A stretch of 64,000 bases of DNA from Dryocola clanedunensis subsp. sulfonylureivorans (GTDB taxonomy: Bacteria > Pseudomonadota > Gammaproteobacteria > Enterobacterales > Enterobacteriaceae). The stretch spans positions 1 to 64,000 of the forward strand of contig NZ_JAERMU010000014.1 in the NCBI RefSeq assembly GCF_016756775.1. The letters run 5' to 3'. Every line of letters starts with the position of its first letter. Within the stretch, counting starts at the first letter, position 1. Of the stretch, positions 34,332 to 43,549 are shown piece after piece. A program made the translations under genes and the position numbers. The notes beneath the pieces were generated by a model that was not told the origin of the DNA, did not search any database, and was given only the letters and a program-made list of their open reading frames with translations.

Positions 34332-36028
34332 TACAGCCTGACTTCCGCCCCTGCGTGGTGATCCCCTGTTACAACCACGGGGCTGCCATGCCTGGCGTAC
34401 TTGCGCGTCTGGCTCCTTTCATGCTGCCGTGTTTTATCGTTGATGACGGCAGCGAACCGCAGACGGCTTGCCAGCTTGATGCGCTGGTGGCCAGCCATCC
34501 CGCCGTCACGCTGGTCCGCCTGCCGGTCAACGGCGGCAAAGGCCAGGCGGTCATCGCAGGTCTTGAGGCTGCCCGGCAGGCTGGTTTTACCCACGCTATT
34601 CAGCTGGATGCCGACGGGCAACACTGCATCGAAGATATTCCCCGTTTTCTGGAAGCATCCCGCAGCCACCCAGGATCGCTGATTTCCGGGCAGCCGGAGT
34701 ATGACGACTCGGTGCCTAAATCGCGGCTTTACGGACGCTACGTGACCCATGTCTGGGTCTGGATTGAAACGCTTTCGCTGTCGCTGAAAGACAGCATGTG
34801 CGGCTTTCGTGTTTATCCGCTGGCGGCCACGCTTTCGCTGGTTGCACAGCATCCTCCCGGAAAACGGATGGATTTCGATACGGAAATCATGGTGCGGCTT
34901 TACTGGGCTGGCGTGGACAGCCGCTTTTTGCGCACCCGCGTCACCTATCCGCCCGATGGCCTGTCGCATTTTGATGCCCTGCATGACAATCTGCGGATTT
35001 CGTGGATGCACACCCGGCTGTTTTTCGGCATGCTGCCGCGTATTCCGGTGCTACTGATGCGTCGCCGTCAACCTGAGCACTGGGCGCAAATGCCGGAGCG
35101 TAAGGGACTGGCGGGCATGCGCCTGATGCTGCGCATTTATCAGACGCTGGGGCGCAGAGCTTTTACGCTATTGCTGTACCCCGTGGTGGCGTGGATGTGG
35201 CTGACCGGCGGCGTCCAGCGGCGCGCCTCTCAAAACTGGCTGCGGCGCGTGGCGCAGCAGGCGGCAAATAAACGACTGACTTTGCCCGCAGGCCTGAACA
35301 GCTTTCGCCATTTTTTGCGCTTTGGCGATGCCATGCTCAACAAAATCGCCGCCTGGCGAGGCGATATCAAATGGGGTCGGGATATCAGCTTTGCCCCCGG
35401 AAGCCGGGAGGTTTTACAGCCGAAGTCTGGCGGTGGGAAGCTGATCCTTGCCGCCCATCTGGGCGATATCGAAGCCAGCCGTGCGCTGGCTCAGTTTGAT
35501 GCGGGGCTGGTTATCAACGCGCTGGTCTTTACCGACCATGCCCAGCGCTTCAGACAAATTGTCGAAGAGATAGCTCCCCAGGCGGCGGTGAACCTGCTGC
35601 CCGTGACGCATATTGGCCCGGAAACCGCCATGATGCTGCGTGAAAAGCTTGATGCAGGAGAGTGGATTGCTATCGTGGGGGACCGAATTGCGGTTAATCC
35701 GCAGCGCGGCGGCGAGCGGCGCGTATGCTGGAGCCAGTTTATGGGCGCGGCGGCACCTTTCCCCCAGGGGCCATTTATCCTCGCCGCCGCGTTGCGCTGT
35801 CCGGTGATCCTGATGATGGTGCTTCGTGAGCAGGGGAAGTTACGCATTCACGCGGAGCCGTTTGCCGACCCGCTACTTTTACCACGTTCGACGCGCCAGC
35901 TGGCACTCCAGCAGGCGGTAGATCGCTATGCCGAACGGCTGGAAGCCTACGCTTTACGCTCGCCGCTCGACTGGTTTAATTTTTATGATTTCTGGCAGCT
36001 GCCGCCAGAAAAGGAGTCTGCATGTTAA
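34322..36028 (+). CDS. apeJ: APE glycosyltransferase-acyltransferase fusion ApeJ
   Basis: A 568-residue two-domain protein. Residues 1-240 form a GT2 glycosyltransferase (CVVIPCYNHG, IVDDGSE, QLDADGQH), and the C-terminal part (about 320-560) resembles LpxL-type lysophospholipid acyltransferases (AAHLGDIEASRAL, GDRIAVNPQRGG), joined by a basic hydrophobic linker. The fusion is characteristic of APE clusters and probably builds or modifies the glycolipid anchor of the polyene at the inner membrane. Confidence 0.87.
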   Translation: MSLIQPDFRPCVVIPCYNHGAAMPGVLARLAPFMLPCFIVDDGSEPQTACQLDALVASHPAVTLVRLPVNGGKGQAVIAGLEAARQAGFTHAIQLDADGQHCIEDIPRFLEASRSHPGSLISGQPEYDDSVPKSRLYGRYVTHVWVWIETLSLSLKDSMCGFRVYPLAATLSLVAQHPPGKRMDFDTEIMVRLYWAGVDSRFLRTRVTYPPDGLSHFDALHDNLRISWMHTRLFFGMLPRIPVLLMRRRQPEHWAQMPERKGLAGMRLMLRIYQTLGRRAFTLLLYPVVAWMWLTGGVQRRASQNWLRRVAQQAANKRLTLPAGLNSFRHFLRFGDAMLNKIAAWRGDIKWGRDISFAPGSREVLQPKSGGGKLILAAHLGDIEASRALAQFDAGLVINALVFTDHAQRFRQIVEEIAPQAAVNLLPVTHIGPETAMMLREKLDAGEWIAIVGDRIAVNPQRGGERRVCWSQFMGAAAPFPQGPFILAAALRCPVILMMVLREQGKLRIHAEPFADPLLLPRSTRQLALQQAVDRYAERLEAYALRSPLDWFNFYDFWQLPPEKESAC

Positions 36029-36444
36029 GCGATCCTCGCTTTCACGTTGAGGTCAGTATCACCGTGCCGTTTCACGATGTCGATGCGATGGAAGTCGTCT
36101 GGCACGGCAACTATTTCCGCTACTTCGAAATCGCCCGTGAAGCGCTGCTCGACCAGTTTGATTACGGTTATCGCGCCATGAGGGATTCAGGCTACGTCTG
36201 GCCGGTTGTCGATACGCGGGTGAAATATCGCGACGTGGTCACCTTTGGTCAGCAAATCCTGGTCCAGGCAAGCGTGCTCGAATTCGAAAACCGCCTGAAG
36301 ATCGGCTATCAAATCGTCGATGCCGCCAGCGGTAAGCGCAAAACGTCCGGCTATACCATTCAGGTGGCCGTTGACGCCGCGAGCGGGGAGATGTGCTTTG
36401 TCTCGCCGGAGGTGTTATTCGAACGCATGGGGATGAAACCATGA
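36022..36444 (+). CDS. apeK: APE acyl thioesterase ApeK
   Basis: A 140-residue 4-hydroxybenzoyl-CoA thioesterase-type hot-dog protein; the catalytic region FHDVDAMEVVWHGNYFRYFE contains the usual Asp and His. It may proofread or release carrier-bound chains. It overlaps apeJ by 7 bases and apeL by 4. Confidence 0.88.
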   Translation: MLSDPRFHVEVSITVPFHDVDAMEVVWHGNYFRYFEIAREALLDQFDYGYRAMRDSGYVWPVVDTRVKYRDVVTFGQQILVQASVLEFENRLKIGYQIVDAASGKRKTSGYTIQVAVDAASGEMCFVSPEVLFERMGMKP

Positions 36445-37046
36445 AAAAACTGGTACTGACCGCGCTGCTGCTGGTGAGCTATAGCGCCTGCGCCGTCACG
36501 CTTGATGATATTCAACAGCGCTTTGCCGCGCAGCAGGTGGTGCGTGCGGACTTCCAGCAGGAGCGTCAGATAAGCGGCATGGCTCATCCGCTGCATTCCA
36601 GCGGTAAGGTGTTGATTGCAAAAAGCAAAGGGCTATGGTGGCAACAGCAGCATCCGTTCCCGATGACGCTGATTCTTGATGACAGCCATATGGTTCAGGT
36701 GATGGGCAGCCAGGCTCCGCAGGTGATCACCGCCGACAGCAATCCGCAGATGTTCCAGTTCAACCACCTGCTGCGTGCTTTGTTCCAGGCCGATCGTAAG
36801 GTGCTCGATGAGAACTTTTCCAGCCGGTTCTCCGATCTCGACAAAGGGCAATGGCAGCTGGTATTGACGCCGACGACGTCACCGCTCGACAAACTCTTCA
36901 GCACCATCACCCTGAAAGGGGAGAAATACCTCAATGCTATTGAGCTCAATGACACCCAGGGGGATTTCACAGAAATCACCTTCAGCAACCAGCGTCCGGA
37001 GCCACGTAAACTGACGCCAGAAGAGCAGCAGCGTTTTGCCTTCTGA
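36441..37046 (+). CDS. apeL: LolA-like periplasmic carrier ApeL
   Basis: ATG 36441 gives a 201-residue exported protein with a signal peptide ending near SACA and a LolA-type half-barrel (VRADFQQERQISGMAHPLHS). By analogy with LolA it would shuttle the lipid-linked polyene across the periplasm. It overlaps apeK by 4 bases (ATGA) and apeM by 11. Confidence 0.88.
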   Translation: MKKLVLTALLLVSYSACAVTLDDIQQRFAAQQVVRADFQQERQISGMAHPLHSSGKVLIAKSKGLWWQQQHPFPMTLILDDSHMVQVMGSQAPQVITADSNPQMFQFNHLLRALFQADRKVLDENFSSRFSDLDKGQWQLVLTPTTSPLDKLFSTITLKGEKYLNAIELNDTQGDFTEITFSNQRPEPRKLTPEEQQRFAF

Positions 37047-39339
37047 GTGGCCGCGCGGGCTGGCATGGAGCTGGCTTGTCGTCGTTACGCTGCTGGTCGT
37101 GATGCTGTGCGTGCTGTTACCGAAGGCCCGGCTGGACAGCAGCGTCCTGTCGCTGTTGCCGGCCCAGAGCCTGGGCAAGGTGCCGCCCGCGATTGAAGCG
37201 GGCTTCCTGCAACGCCTCGACAAGCAGATGCTCTGGCTGGTCAGCCCGGGCACCAGGCCGGACGCCAGCGTGGCAAAGGCCTGGCAGGCGCAGCTCAACC
37301 AGCAGCCGTTTTTAACCAACGTGCAGGGGCCGATGGATGCCGCAGGCCAGCAGCAGTGGGGCAAGTTTTATTTTGAACACCGCAACGGGCTGGTGGATGC
37401 GCAGACTCGCGCCCGCCTGCAAAAAGGCGGAGATGCCCAGGCCCAGTGGGTGCTGTCGCAGCTTTACTCGGCGTTTTCCGGCGTCAGCGGTAAAGAGCTG
37501 ACCCACGATCCCCTGATGCTGGTCAGAGGGTCTCAGCTGGCGCTACAGCAGAGCGCCAGCCAGTTAAGAATGATCGACGGCTGGCTGGTGGCGCGGGATA
37601 AGCAAGGGCGCTACTGGTATATGCTGCACGGTGAGCTGAAAGACTCTTCCTTTGATATGCAGCGCGGGCGCGAAGCGGTGAGCAAGCTGCGCGCGCTGCA
37701 ACAGCACCTTCAGCAGCAGTTCCCGCAGGCAAAAGTCATGTCCCGCGGGACGCTGTTCTACAGCGACTACGCCAGCCAGCAGGCAAAACACGACGTCTCC
37801 ACGCTGGGGGTCGCTACGGTGGCGGGCGTTTTACTGCTCATTCTGCTGGTGTTCCGCTCGCTACGGCCATTGTTACTGTGCGCGACCTCCGTGACTGTCG
37901 GTGCGCTTGCAGGCACGGCAATAACGCTGCTTTGTTTTGGCCAGCTGCATCTGATGACGCTGGTGATGAGCCTGGGGATTGTTGGCGTATCGGCAGACTA
38001 CACGCTCTATTACCTGACGGAGAGGATGGTGCACGGCGGGCAAAGTTCGCCGCTCGCCAGCCTGCGCAAAGTGCTCCCTGCGCTCCTGCTGGCGCTGGGG
38101 ACAACGGTGCTGGCTTATCTCATCATGTTGTTCGCGCCTTTCCCGGGCATCCGCCAGCTCGCGGTCTTTGCCGCCAGCGGCTTAACCGCCTCCTGCCTCA
38201 CCGTCGTTTGCTGGTATCCCTTTGCGGTGCGGGGGTTGCCGGTGCGGCCTGTTCCATGCCGCCGCTGGATGCTTGCGTGGCTTGCTGCCTGGCAAACGAA
38301 TAAAACCGTGCGCGTGGGCATCCCCTGCACGCTGCTGCTCGTCAGCCTGGCGGGTATCGCTTCGCTGCGCGTGAACGACGATATTGCAAGCTTGCAGGCG
38401 CTGCCTCAGGATCTGCTGCATGAAGAGCAGGCGATGACCGCATTGACCGGACAAGGCATGGATCAGAAATGGTTCATGGTTTACGGGAACAGCGCGGAAG
38501 AGACGCTTCAGCGCCTGGAAAAGCTGGCCCCGGAGCTGGCTTCGCTGCGGACAAGTAAGAAAATCGACGGCTATCGCCTGATCCCTCTTGCTTCTCTTGA
38601 GCGCCAGCAGGCAGATTTGCGCCTGCTGCGTGAGGCCGCACCCGTTTTGCAAAAGCGTCTGGCAGAGACGGGAATCAGCGTGAGCGCGCCGAACTTACAG
38701 CAGATGCCGGTCACCCCGGATATCTGGGCAAAAAGCGTCATCAGCAGCGGCTGGCGTTTATTGTGGCTGTCACTAGCCGACGGCAGGAGCGGGGCGCTGG
38801 TCCCTGTCAGCGGCGTACATGACGCTGCGGCCCTGAGCAGTCTTGCGGCCAAACTGCCGGGCGTCAGCTGGGTAGATCGTAAAGCCACCTTCAACGAGCT
38901 GTTTGGCTTCTATCGCGCGCTGTTAGCCGCTTTACTGGCCGTAGCGGTCGCGGCCATCGCCGTCAGCTATATGCTGCGTCTCGGCGTCAAACGCGGATTG
39001 CTTAACGTGGTGCCCTCGCTGCTTTCCCTGGGCGGTGGCCTTGCGGCGCTGGCCTTCAGCGGCCACGATCTTAATTTGTTCTCGCTGCTGGCGCTGGTGC
39101 TGGTGTTGGGGATCGGTATTAACTACACGCTGTTCTTCAGTAACCCTCGCGGCACGCCGTTAACCTCTATGTTAGCGGTAAGCGTTGCGTTACTGACTAC
39201 GCTGCTGACGCTTGGCATGCTGGTCTTTAGCCAGACTCAGGCTATCTCCAGCTTCGGGATTGTCCTGAGCTGCGGGATCTTCTGCGCGTTTTTGACCGCG
39301 CCGCTGGCCATGCCGGCCTGTGATAAAGGAAAATCATGA
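37036..39339 (+). CDS. apeM: MMPL/RND-type exporter ApeM
   Basis: A 767-residue membrane protein of the MMPL branch of RND transporters: one N-terminal helix, a periplasmic domain, then two groups of about five helices (VAGVLLLILLVFRSLRPL; ALVLVLGIGINYTLFFS) around a second periplasmic domain. It likely hands the finished aryl polyene lipid to ApeL and the outer membrane. The start is TTG 37036, inside the end of apeL; no ATG or GTG in frame gives a full first helix. Confidence 0.88.
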   Translation: MPSEWPRGLAWSWLVVVTLLVVMLCVLLPKARLDSSVLSLLPAQSLGKVPPAIEAGFLQRLDKQMLWLVSPGTRPDASVAKAWQAQLNQQPFLTNVQGPMDAAGQQQWGKFYFEHRNGLVDAQTRARLQKGGDAQAQWVLSQLYSAFSGVSGKELTHDPLMLVRGSQLALQQSASQLRMIDGWLVARDKQGRYWYMLHGELKDSSFDMQRGREAVSKLRALQQHLQQQFPQAKVMSRGTLFYSDYASQQAKHDVSTLGVATVAGVLLLILLVFRSLRPLLLCATSVTVGALAGTAITLLCFGQLHLMTLVMSLGIVGVSADYTLYYLTERMVHGGQSSPLASLRKVLPALLLALGTTVLAYLIMLFAPFPGIRQLAVFAASGLTASCLTVVCWYPFAVRGLPVRPVPCRRWMLAWLAAWQTNKTVRVGIPCTLLLVSLAGIASLRVNDDIASLQALPQDLLHEEQAMTALTGQGMDQKWFMVYGNSAEETLQRLEKLAPELASLRTSKKIDGYRLIPLASLERQQADLRLLREAAPVLQKRLAETGISVSAPNLQQMPVTPDIWAKSVISSGWRLLWLSLADGRSGALVPVSGVHDAAALSSLAAKLPGVSWVDRKATFNELFGFYRALLAALLAVAVAAIAVSYMLRLGVKRGLLNVVPSLLSLGGGLAALAFSGHDLNLFSLLALVLVLGIGINYTLFFSNPRGTPLTSMLAVSVALLTTLLTLGMLVFSQTQAISSFGIVLSCGIFCAFLTAPLAMPACDKGKS

Positions 39340-39974
39340 GCACCATAAAACAAAAAATTTTTGCACCCATAGGGTGGAAAAGCGGTAGCGTCTTCCACCA
39401 TTTTTCCGCTTTCGTTCTGCTTCTGAGCGTATCGCTGCTAAGCGCCTGTAACGCGCCAAAGCAGGATCCGACCCGCCCGCAGGCGTGGCTGAAGCCGGGA
39501 ACGTTGGTCACGCTGCCAGCGCCTTCTGTTACGCCTGCCATTAATAAACAGCAGCTGTTGACCGCCAGCCTCAAAGGGAAAACGCAGTCGCTGATGGTGC
39601 TGCTGAATGCAGACAGCCAGAAAGTGATGCTGGCAGGACTTTCACCGCTGGGCATCCGCTTGTTCCGCCTGACTTACGACAGGACGGGGGTGAAAACCGA
39701 GCAGTCCATCACGCTGCCTGAAATGCCTCCGGCAAGCCAGGTACTTGCCGATATCATGCTGAGCTACTGGCCCGTAAGCGAGTGGCAGCAGCAGCTACCG
39801 AAGGGCTGGACGCTAAAAGACATCGGCGCTAAGCGTGAACTGCGCGATGACACCCACGCACTTATCGAAACGATAACTTACGTTACCCGTGACGGGAGCC
39901 GCCAGCCCGTCAGCATTCAGCACCATCGCTTTGGCTATCTCATTGCGATCCAGAACCTGGATAACCAGTCATGA
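39336..39974 (+). CDS. apeN: DUF3261 lipoprotein ApeN
   Basis: A 212-residue lipoprotein: after an unusually long polar N-terminus the hydrophobic signal ends in the lipobox LSAC at about residue 38. The mature part belongs to DUF3261, an outer-membrane lipoprotein family of APE clusters, and is the likely receiver for the exported polyene, similar to LolB. An ops-like 11-mer with one mismatch lies within its first codons (39381-39391). Confidence 0.83.
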   Translation: MSTIKQKIFAPIGWKSGSVFHHFSAFVLLLSVSLLSACNAPKQDPTRPQAWLKPGTLVTLPAPSVTPAINKQQLLTASLKGKTQSLMVLLNADSQKVMLAGLSPLGIRLFRLTYDRTGVKTEQSITLPEMPPASQVLADIMLSYWPVSEWQQQLPKGWTLKDIGAKRELRDDTHALIETITYVTRDGSRQPVSIQHHRFGYLIAIQNLDNQS

Positions 39975-41128
39975 TCTTCGTCAACGCGGTTGGTATGGTC
40001 AACGCTATGGGCAGTTCTCTGGATGAGATAGCTGCCAGCCTGGTGACAGGACAATCGCCGGGGATGGTGCCGGACACGGACGGCTGGCTGCAGCAGGGCG
40101 AATGCTGGGTAGGACGGGTGAGGGGGGAATTGCCGCCCGTTCCCGCCGAGCTTTCCCGGCACAACAGCCGTAATAATCGCCTGCTGCTGGCCGCGCTGGC
40201 TCAGATCCAGCCGCAGATTGATGACGCCGTGGCGCGTTTCGGACGCGATCGCATTGCCGTGGTGCTGGGAACCAGCACCTCCGGGCTGGATGAGGCGGAT
40301 CGCAAAGTCAGCGGAACAAACGACACTTATCGCTATGCACAGCAGGAGCTGGGCGATCCTTCGCGCTTCGTCAGTGAATACCTGGCGCTGAACGGCCCGG
40401 CCTTTACCGTGTCTACCGCCTGCTCGTCCAGCGCCAGGGCAGCCATCACCGGCAAGCGGCTGATTGAAGCCGGCATGGTGGACGTGGCAATTGTGGGCGG
40501 GGCAGATACGTTGAGCAGGATGCCGATCAACGGGTTTAATAGTCTTGAATCTCTGAGCGAGCGGCGCTGTCGACCGTTTAGCGCCGAGCGAAACGGGATC
40601 ACCATCGGTGAGGCGGCGGCGCTGCTGCTGCTCAGCCGTGATCCCGGCCCGGTAAAGCTGTTGGGCGTAGGGGAGTCTTCCGACGCCTGGCACATGTCGG
40701 CGCCGCATCCGGAAGGTGCCGGGGCCATTCGCGCCATTGAAATGGCGCTGAAAGAGGCAGGGTTAACCGCCGCGGACATCGGCTACATCAACATGCACGG
40801 CACCGCCACGCGTCTGAATGACGACATTGAGGCGAAGGTCATCCACCAGCTGTTTGGCGAAAGCGTGCCGGGCAGCTCCACCAAGCACCTTACCGGACAC
40901 ACGCTTGGGGCGGCAGGGGCCTGTGAGGCGGTGCTCTGCTATCTGATGCTGACCCGCAACTTACCGCTGCCAGCACAGGATTTCAGCGACTGCACGCAGG
41001 ACAGTGAGCTGGCCTCCTGCGGATTATTGACCTCAGCGCGAGCGGAGTATAAACCGGTCATGTTGTCTAACTCTTTTGCCTTTGGCGGTAACAATGCCAC
41101 CCTGATATTTGGAGCGACGCATGACTGA
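39971..41128 (+). CDS. apeO: APE ketosynthase ApeO
   Basis: A 385-residue 3-ketoacyl-ACP synthase with the full triad: Cys151 in VSTACSSSARA, His in MHGTATRLND and His in GHTLGAAGA. It condenses malonyl units onto the growing polyene together with the chain length factor ApeC. It overlaps apeN by 4 bases and apeP by 8. Confidence 0.92.
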   Translation: MIFVNAVGMVNAMGSSLDEIAASLVTGQSPGMVPDTDGWLQQGECWVGRVRGELPPVPAELSRHNSRNNRLLLAALAQIQPQIDDAVARFGRDRIAVVLGTSTSGLDEADRKVSGTNDTYRYAQQELGDPSRFVSEYLALNGPAFTVSTACSSSARAAITGKRLIEAGMVDVAIVGGADTLSRMPINGFNSLESLSERRCRPFSAERNGITIGEAAALLLLSRDPGPVKLLGVGESSDAWHMSAPHPEGAGAIRAIEMALKEAGLTAADIGYINMHGTATRLNDDIEAKVIHQLFGESVPGSSTKHLTGHTLGAAGACEAVLCYLMLTRNLPLPAQDFSDCTQDSELASCGLLTSARAEYKPVMLSNSFAFGGNNATLIFGATHD

Positions 41129-41579
41129 TTATCTGGCCCCGCAGCGCTACTTGCCGCATGAGGCGCCGATGTGCCTGCTGGAAAATGTCATTGAGGTCAC
41201 GGAAACCAGCGCGCATTGCCAGGTGAAGGTCAGCCCTGACGGCGTGCTCGCGCCATTCTTAAATAGCGACGGCGCGCTGCCCGGGTGGTTTGCCATCGAA
41301 ATCATCGCACAGACGGTGGGCGTATGGTCAGGCTGGCACACGATGCGTGCGGGTGAAGCGTCCGTCGGCGTAGGGATGCTCATTGGTGGGCGTGGTCTGC
41401 GGTGCCCCGCAGGGCAGTTCCCGGCGCAGACGCTGCTGGAGTGTAAGGTCACGCTGTTAATGAGTGATGAGAAAATTGGCAGTTTTGAAGGCGAAATCCT
41501 CGCGGATAACCGTGTGATGGCAAGCGGGCGGGTGAATACGTATCAACCAGATAAGAACGAATTAAAACAATTATTTTAA
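41121..41579 (+). CDS. apeP: APE hot-dog dehydratase ApeP
   Basis: A 152-residue hot-dog protein with the catalytic pair His13 (YLPHEAPM) and Glu60 (AIEIIAQTVG), the partner of ApeI. The start is ATG 41121 with GGAG at 41111-41114; the TTG at 41109 would include that ribosome site in the coding region. It introduces the double bonds of the polyene in the cytoplasm. Confidence 0.87.
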   Translation: MTDYLAPQRYLPHEAPMCLLENVIEVTETSAHCQVKVSPDGVLAPFLNSDGALPGWFAIEIIAQTVGVWSGWHTMRAGEASVGVGMLIGGRGLRCPAGQFPAQTLLECKVTLLMSDEKIGSFEGEILADNRVMASGRVNTYQPDKNELKQLF

Positions 41580-41591
41580 CGGGATAGTGGT

Positions 41592-42323
41592 ATGACACGA
41601 ACAGTACTGGTGACCGGTGCCAGCAAGGGCATTGGCAGGGCAATTGCCTGTGGGCTGGCGGAAGACGGTTTTTGCGTGGTGGTGCATTATCACCGCGATT
41701 CAGATGGCGCACAGCAAACGCTAAATCTTATTGAGCAGCAGGGCGGCACGGGCCGCTTGATGCAGTTCGACAGTGCGAATCGGACACAATGCCGGGCTGT
41801 ACTTGAAGCTGATATCGAGGCCCACGGCGCTTACTGGGGCGTGGTGAATAATGCGGGCGTGGCGCGAGACGGCGCCTTTCCGGCGCTGACCGACGAGGAC
41901 TGGGATGGCGTTATCCATACCAACCTCGACAGCTTCTATAACGTCATCCAACCCTGCGTGATGCCAATGATTGGCCTGCGCGACGGCGGGCGAATCATCA
42001 CCCTGTCATCCGTCTCCGGGATCATGGGCAACCGTGGGCAGGTGAACTACAGCGCGGCGAAGGCGGGCATTATTGGTGCGACCAAAGCGCTGGCTATCGA
42101 ACTGGCAAAGCGCAAAATTACCGTCAACTGTATTGCGCCTGGGTTAATTGACACCGGCATGATTGAAATGGAAGACGCCGCGCTTAAAGAAGCGATGCGC
42201 CTTATCCCTTTGCAGCGCATGGGACAATCAGAAGAGGTGGCAGGGCTTGCCCGCTACCTGATGTCGCCGGTGGCAGGCTATGTCACCCGCCAGGTTATCT
42301 CCATTAACGGAGGCATGTTGTGA
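41592..42323 (+). CDS. apeQ: APE 3-ketoacyl-ACP reductase ApeQ
   Basis: A 243-residue FabG-type short-chain dehydrogenase with the NADPH-binding motif TGASKGIG, catalytic Ser in LSSVSG, and YSAAK. It reduces the 3-keto group after each condensation. It lies 12 bases after apeP and overlaps apeR by 4 bases. Confidence 0.93.
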   Translation: MTRTVLVTGASKGIGRAIACGLAEDGFCVVVHYHRDSDGAQQTLNLIEQQGGTGRLMQFDSANRTQCRAVLEADIEAHGAYWGVVNNAGVARDGAFPALTDEDWDGVIHTNLDSFYNVIQPCVMPMIGLRDGGRIITLSSVSGIMGNRGQVNYSAAKAGIIGATKALAIELAKRKITVNCIAPGLIDTGMIEMEDAALKEAMRLIPLQRMGQSEEVAGLARYLMSPVAGYVTRQVISINGGML

Positions 42324-43549
42324 TCCGACGTGTGGTGGTAACCGGCATGGGCGGAGTGACGGCTTTTGGTGAGAGCTGGCAGGCTGTTTCAGACGGGCTG
42401 CGTTCAGGCCAGAATGCGGTAAGACAAATGCCGGAGTGGCAGATTTACGACGGGCTGAACACCATGCTCGGCGCACCTGTTGATAATTTTTCGCTCCCTG
42501 CACATTACACGCGCAAACGCATCCGTGCCATGGGACGAGTTTCCCTTATGGCTACGCGAGCGACGGAGCTGGCGCTTGAACAGGCCGGGTTAATCGATGA
42601 CCCTGTGTTGACCAGCGGTAATACGGGCATTGCCTACGGCTCTTCTACGGGGAGCACCGGGCCGGTGAGTGAATTCGCCACCATGCTGACGGAAAAACAT
42701 ACCCGCAATATCACCGGGACGACCTATGTGCAGATGATGCCGCACACCGCGGCGGTGAACGCCGGGCTATTCTTCGGCCTGCGTGGCCGGGTGATCCCAA
42801 CCTCCAGCGCCTGTACGTCAGGGAGCCAGGCGATTGGCTACGCCTGGGAAGCGATTCGACACGGCTACCAAACCGTCATGGTCGCAGGTGGGGCGGAAGA
42901 GCTCTGCCCATCGGAAGCTGCCGTGTTCGACACCCTGTTTGCCACCAGCCAGCGAAACGATCTGCCGAAGAGCACCCCGGCCCCCTTTGACCAGGCGCGT
43001 GACGGCCTGGTGATTGGCGAAGGCGCAGGCTCGCTCATTCTCGAGGATCTTGAACACGCGCGGGCTCGCGGGGCAACGATCTACGCCGAGATCGTCGGTT
43101 TTCATACCAACTGCGATGCATCGCATATCACGCAGCCGCAAAAAGAGACGATGCAGATTTGTATCGAGCGCGGTCTCGGCTCCGCCGGACTTGCCGCCAG
43201 CGATATCGGTTATATCAGTGCGCACGGTACGGCGACGGATCGTGGTGATATAGCCGAAACGCAGGCCACCGCTGCCGTCTTCGGATCGACAACTCCCATC
43301 TCCTCGCTAAAAAGCTATTTTGGCCACACGCTTGGAGCCTGCGGCTCGCTTGAGGCGTGGATGAGTATCGAAATGATGCGTGAAGGCTGGTTTGCCGAAA
43401 CCCTGAACCTGCGCAATCCGGACGAAGCCTGCGGTGAGCTGGATTACATTATGGGCAGCGCCCGTCGCCTGGACACCGAATTTGTGCAGAGCAACAACTT
43501 TGCGTTCGGGGGGATCAATACCTCGCTGGTGCTTCGCCGTTGGCCGTAA
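42320..43549 (+). CDS. apeR: APE ketosynthase ApeR
   Basis: A 409-residue FabF-like ketosynthase with Cys165 in TSSACTSGSQ, His in SAHGTATDRGD and the SYFGHTLGACGS block. Two active ketosynthases plus a chain length factor are typical of APE systems; ApeR may act in priming or early elongation. The 3' end overlaps the phosphopantetheinyl transferase gene by 10 bases. Confidence 0.92.
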   Translation: MIRRVVVTGMGGVTAFGESWQAVSDGLRSGQNAVRQMPEWQIYDGLNTMLGAPVDNFSLPAHYTRKRIRAMGRVSLMATRATELALEQAGLIDDPVLTSGNTGIAYGSSTGSTGPVSEFATMLTEKHTRNITGTTYVQMMPHTAAVNAGLFFGLRGRVIPTSSACTSGSQAIGYAWEAIRHGYQTVMVAGGAEELCPSEAAVFDTLFATSQRNDLPKSTPAPFDQARDGLVIGEGAGSLILEDLEHARARGATIYAEIVGFHTNCDASHITQPQKETMQICIERGLGSAGLAASDIGYISAHGTATDRGDIAETQATAAVFGSTTPISSLKSYFGHTLGACGSLEAWMSIEMMREGWFAETLNLRNPDEACGELDYIMGSARRLDTEFVQSNNFAFGGINTSLVLRRWP

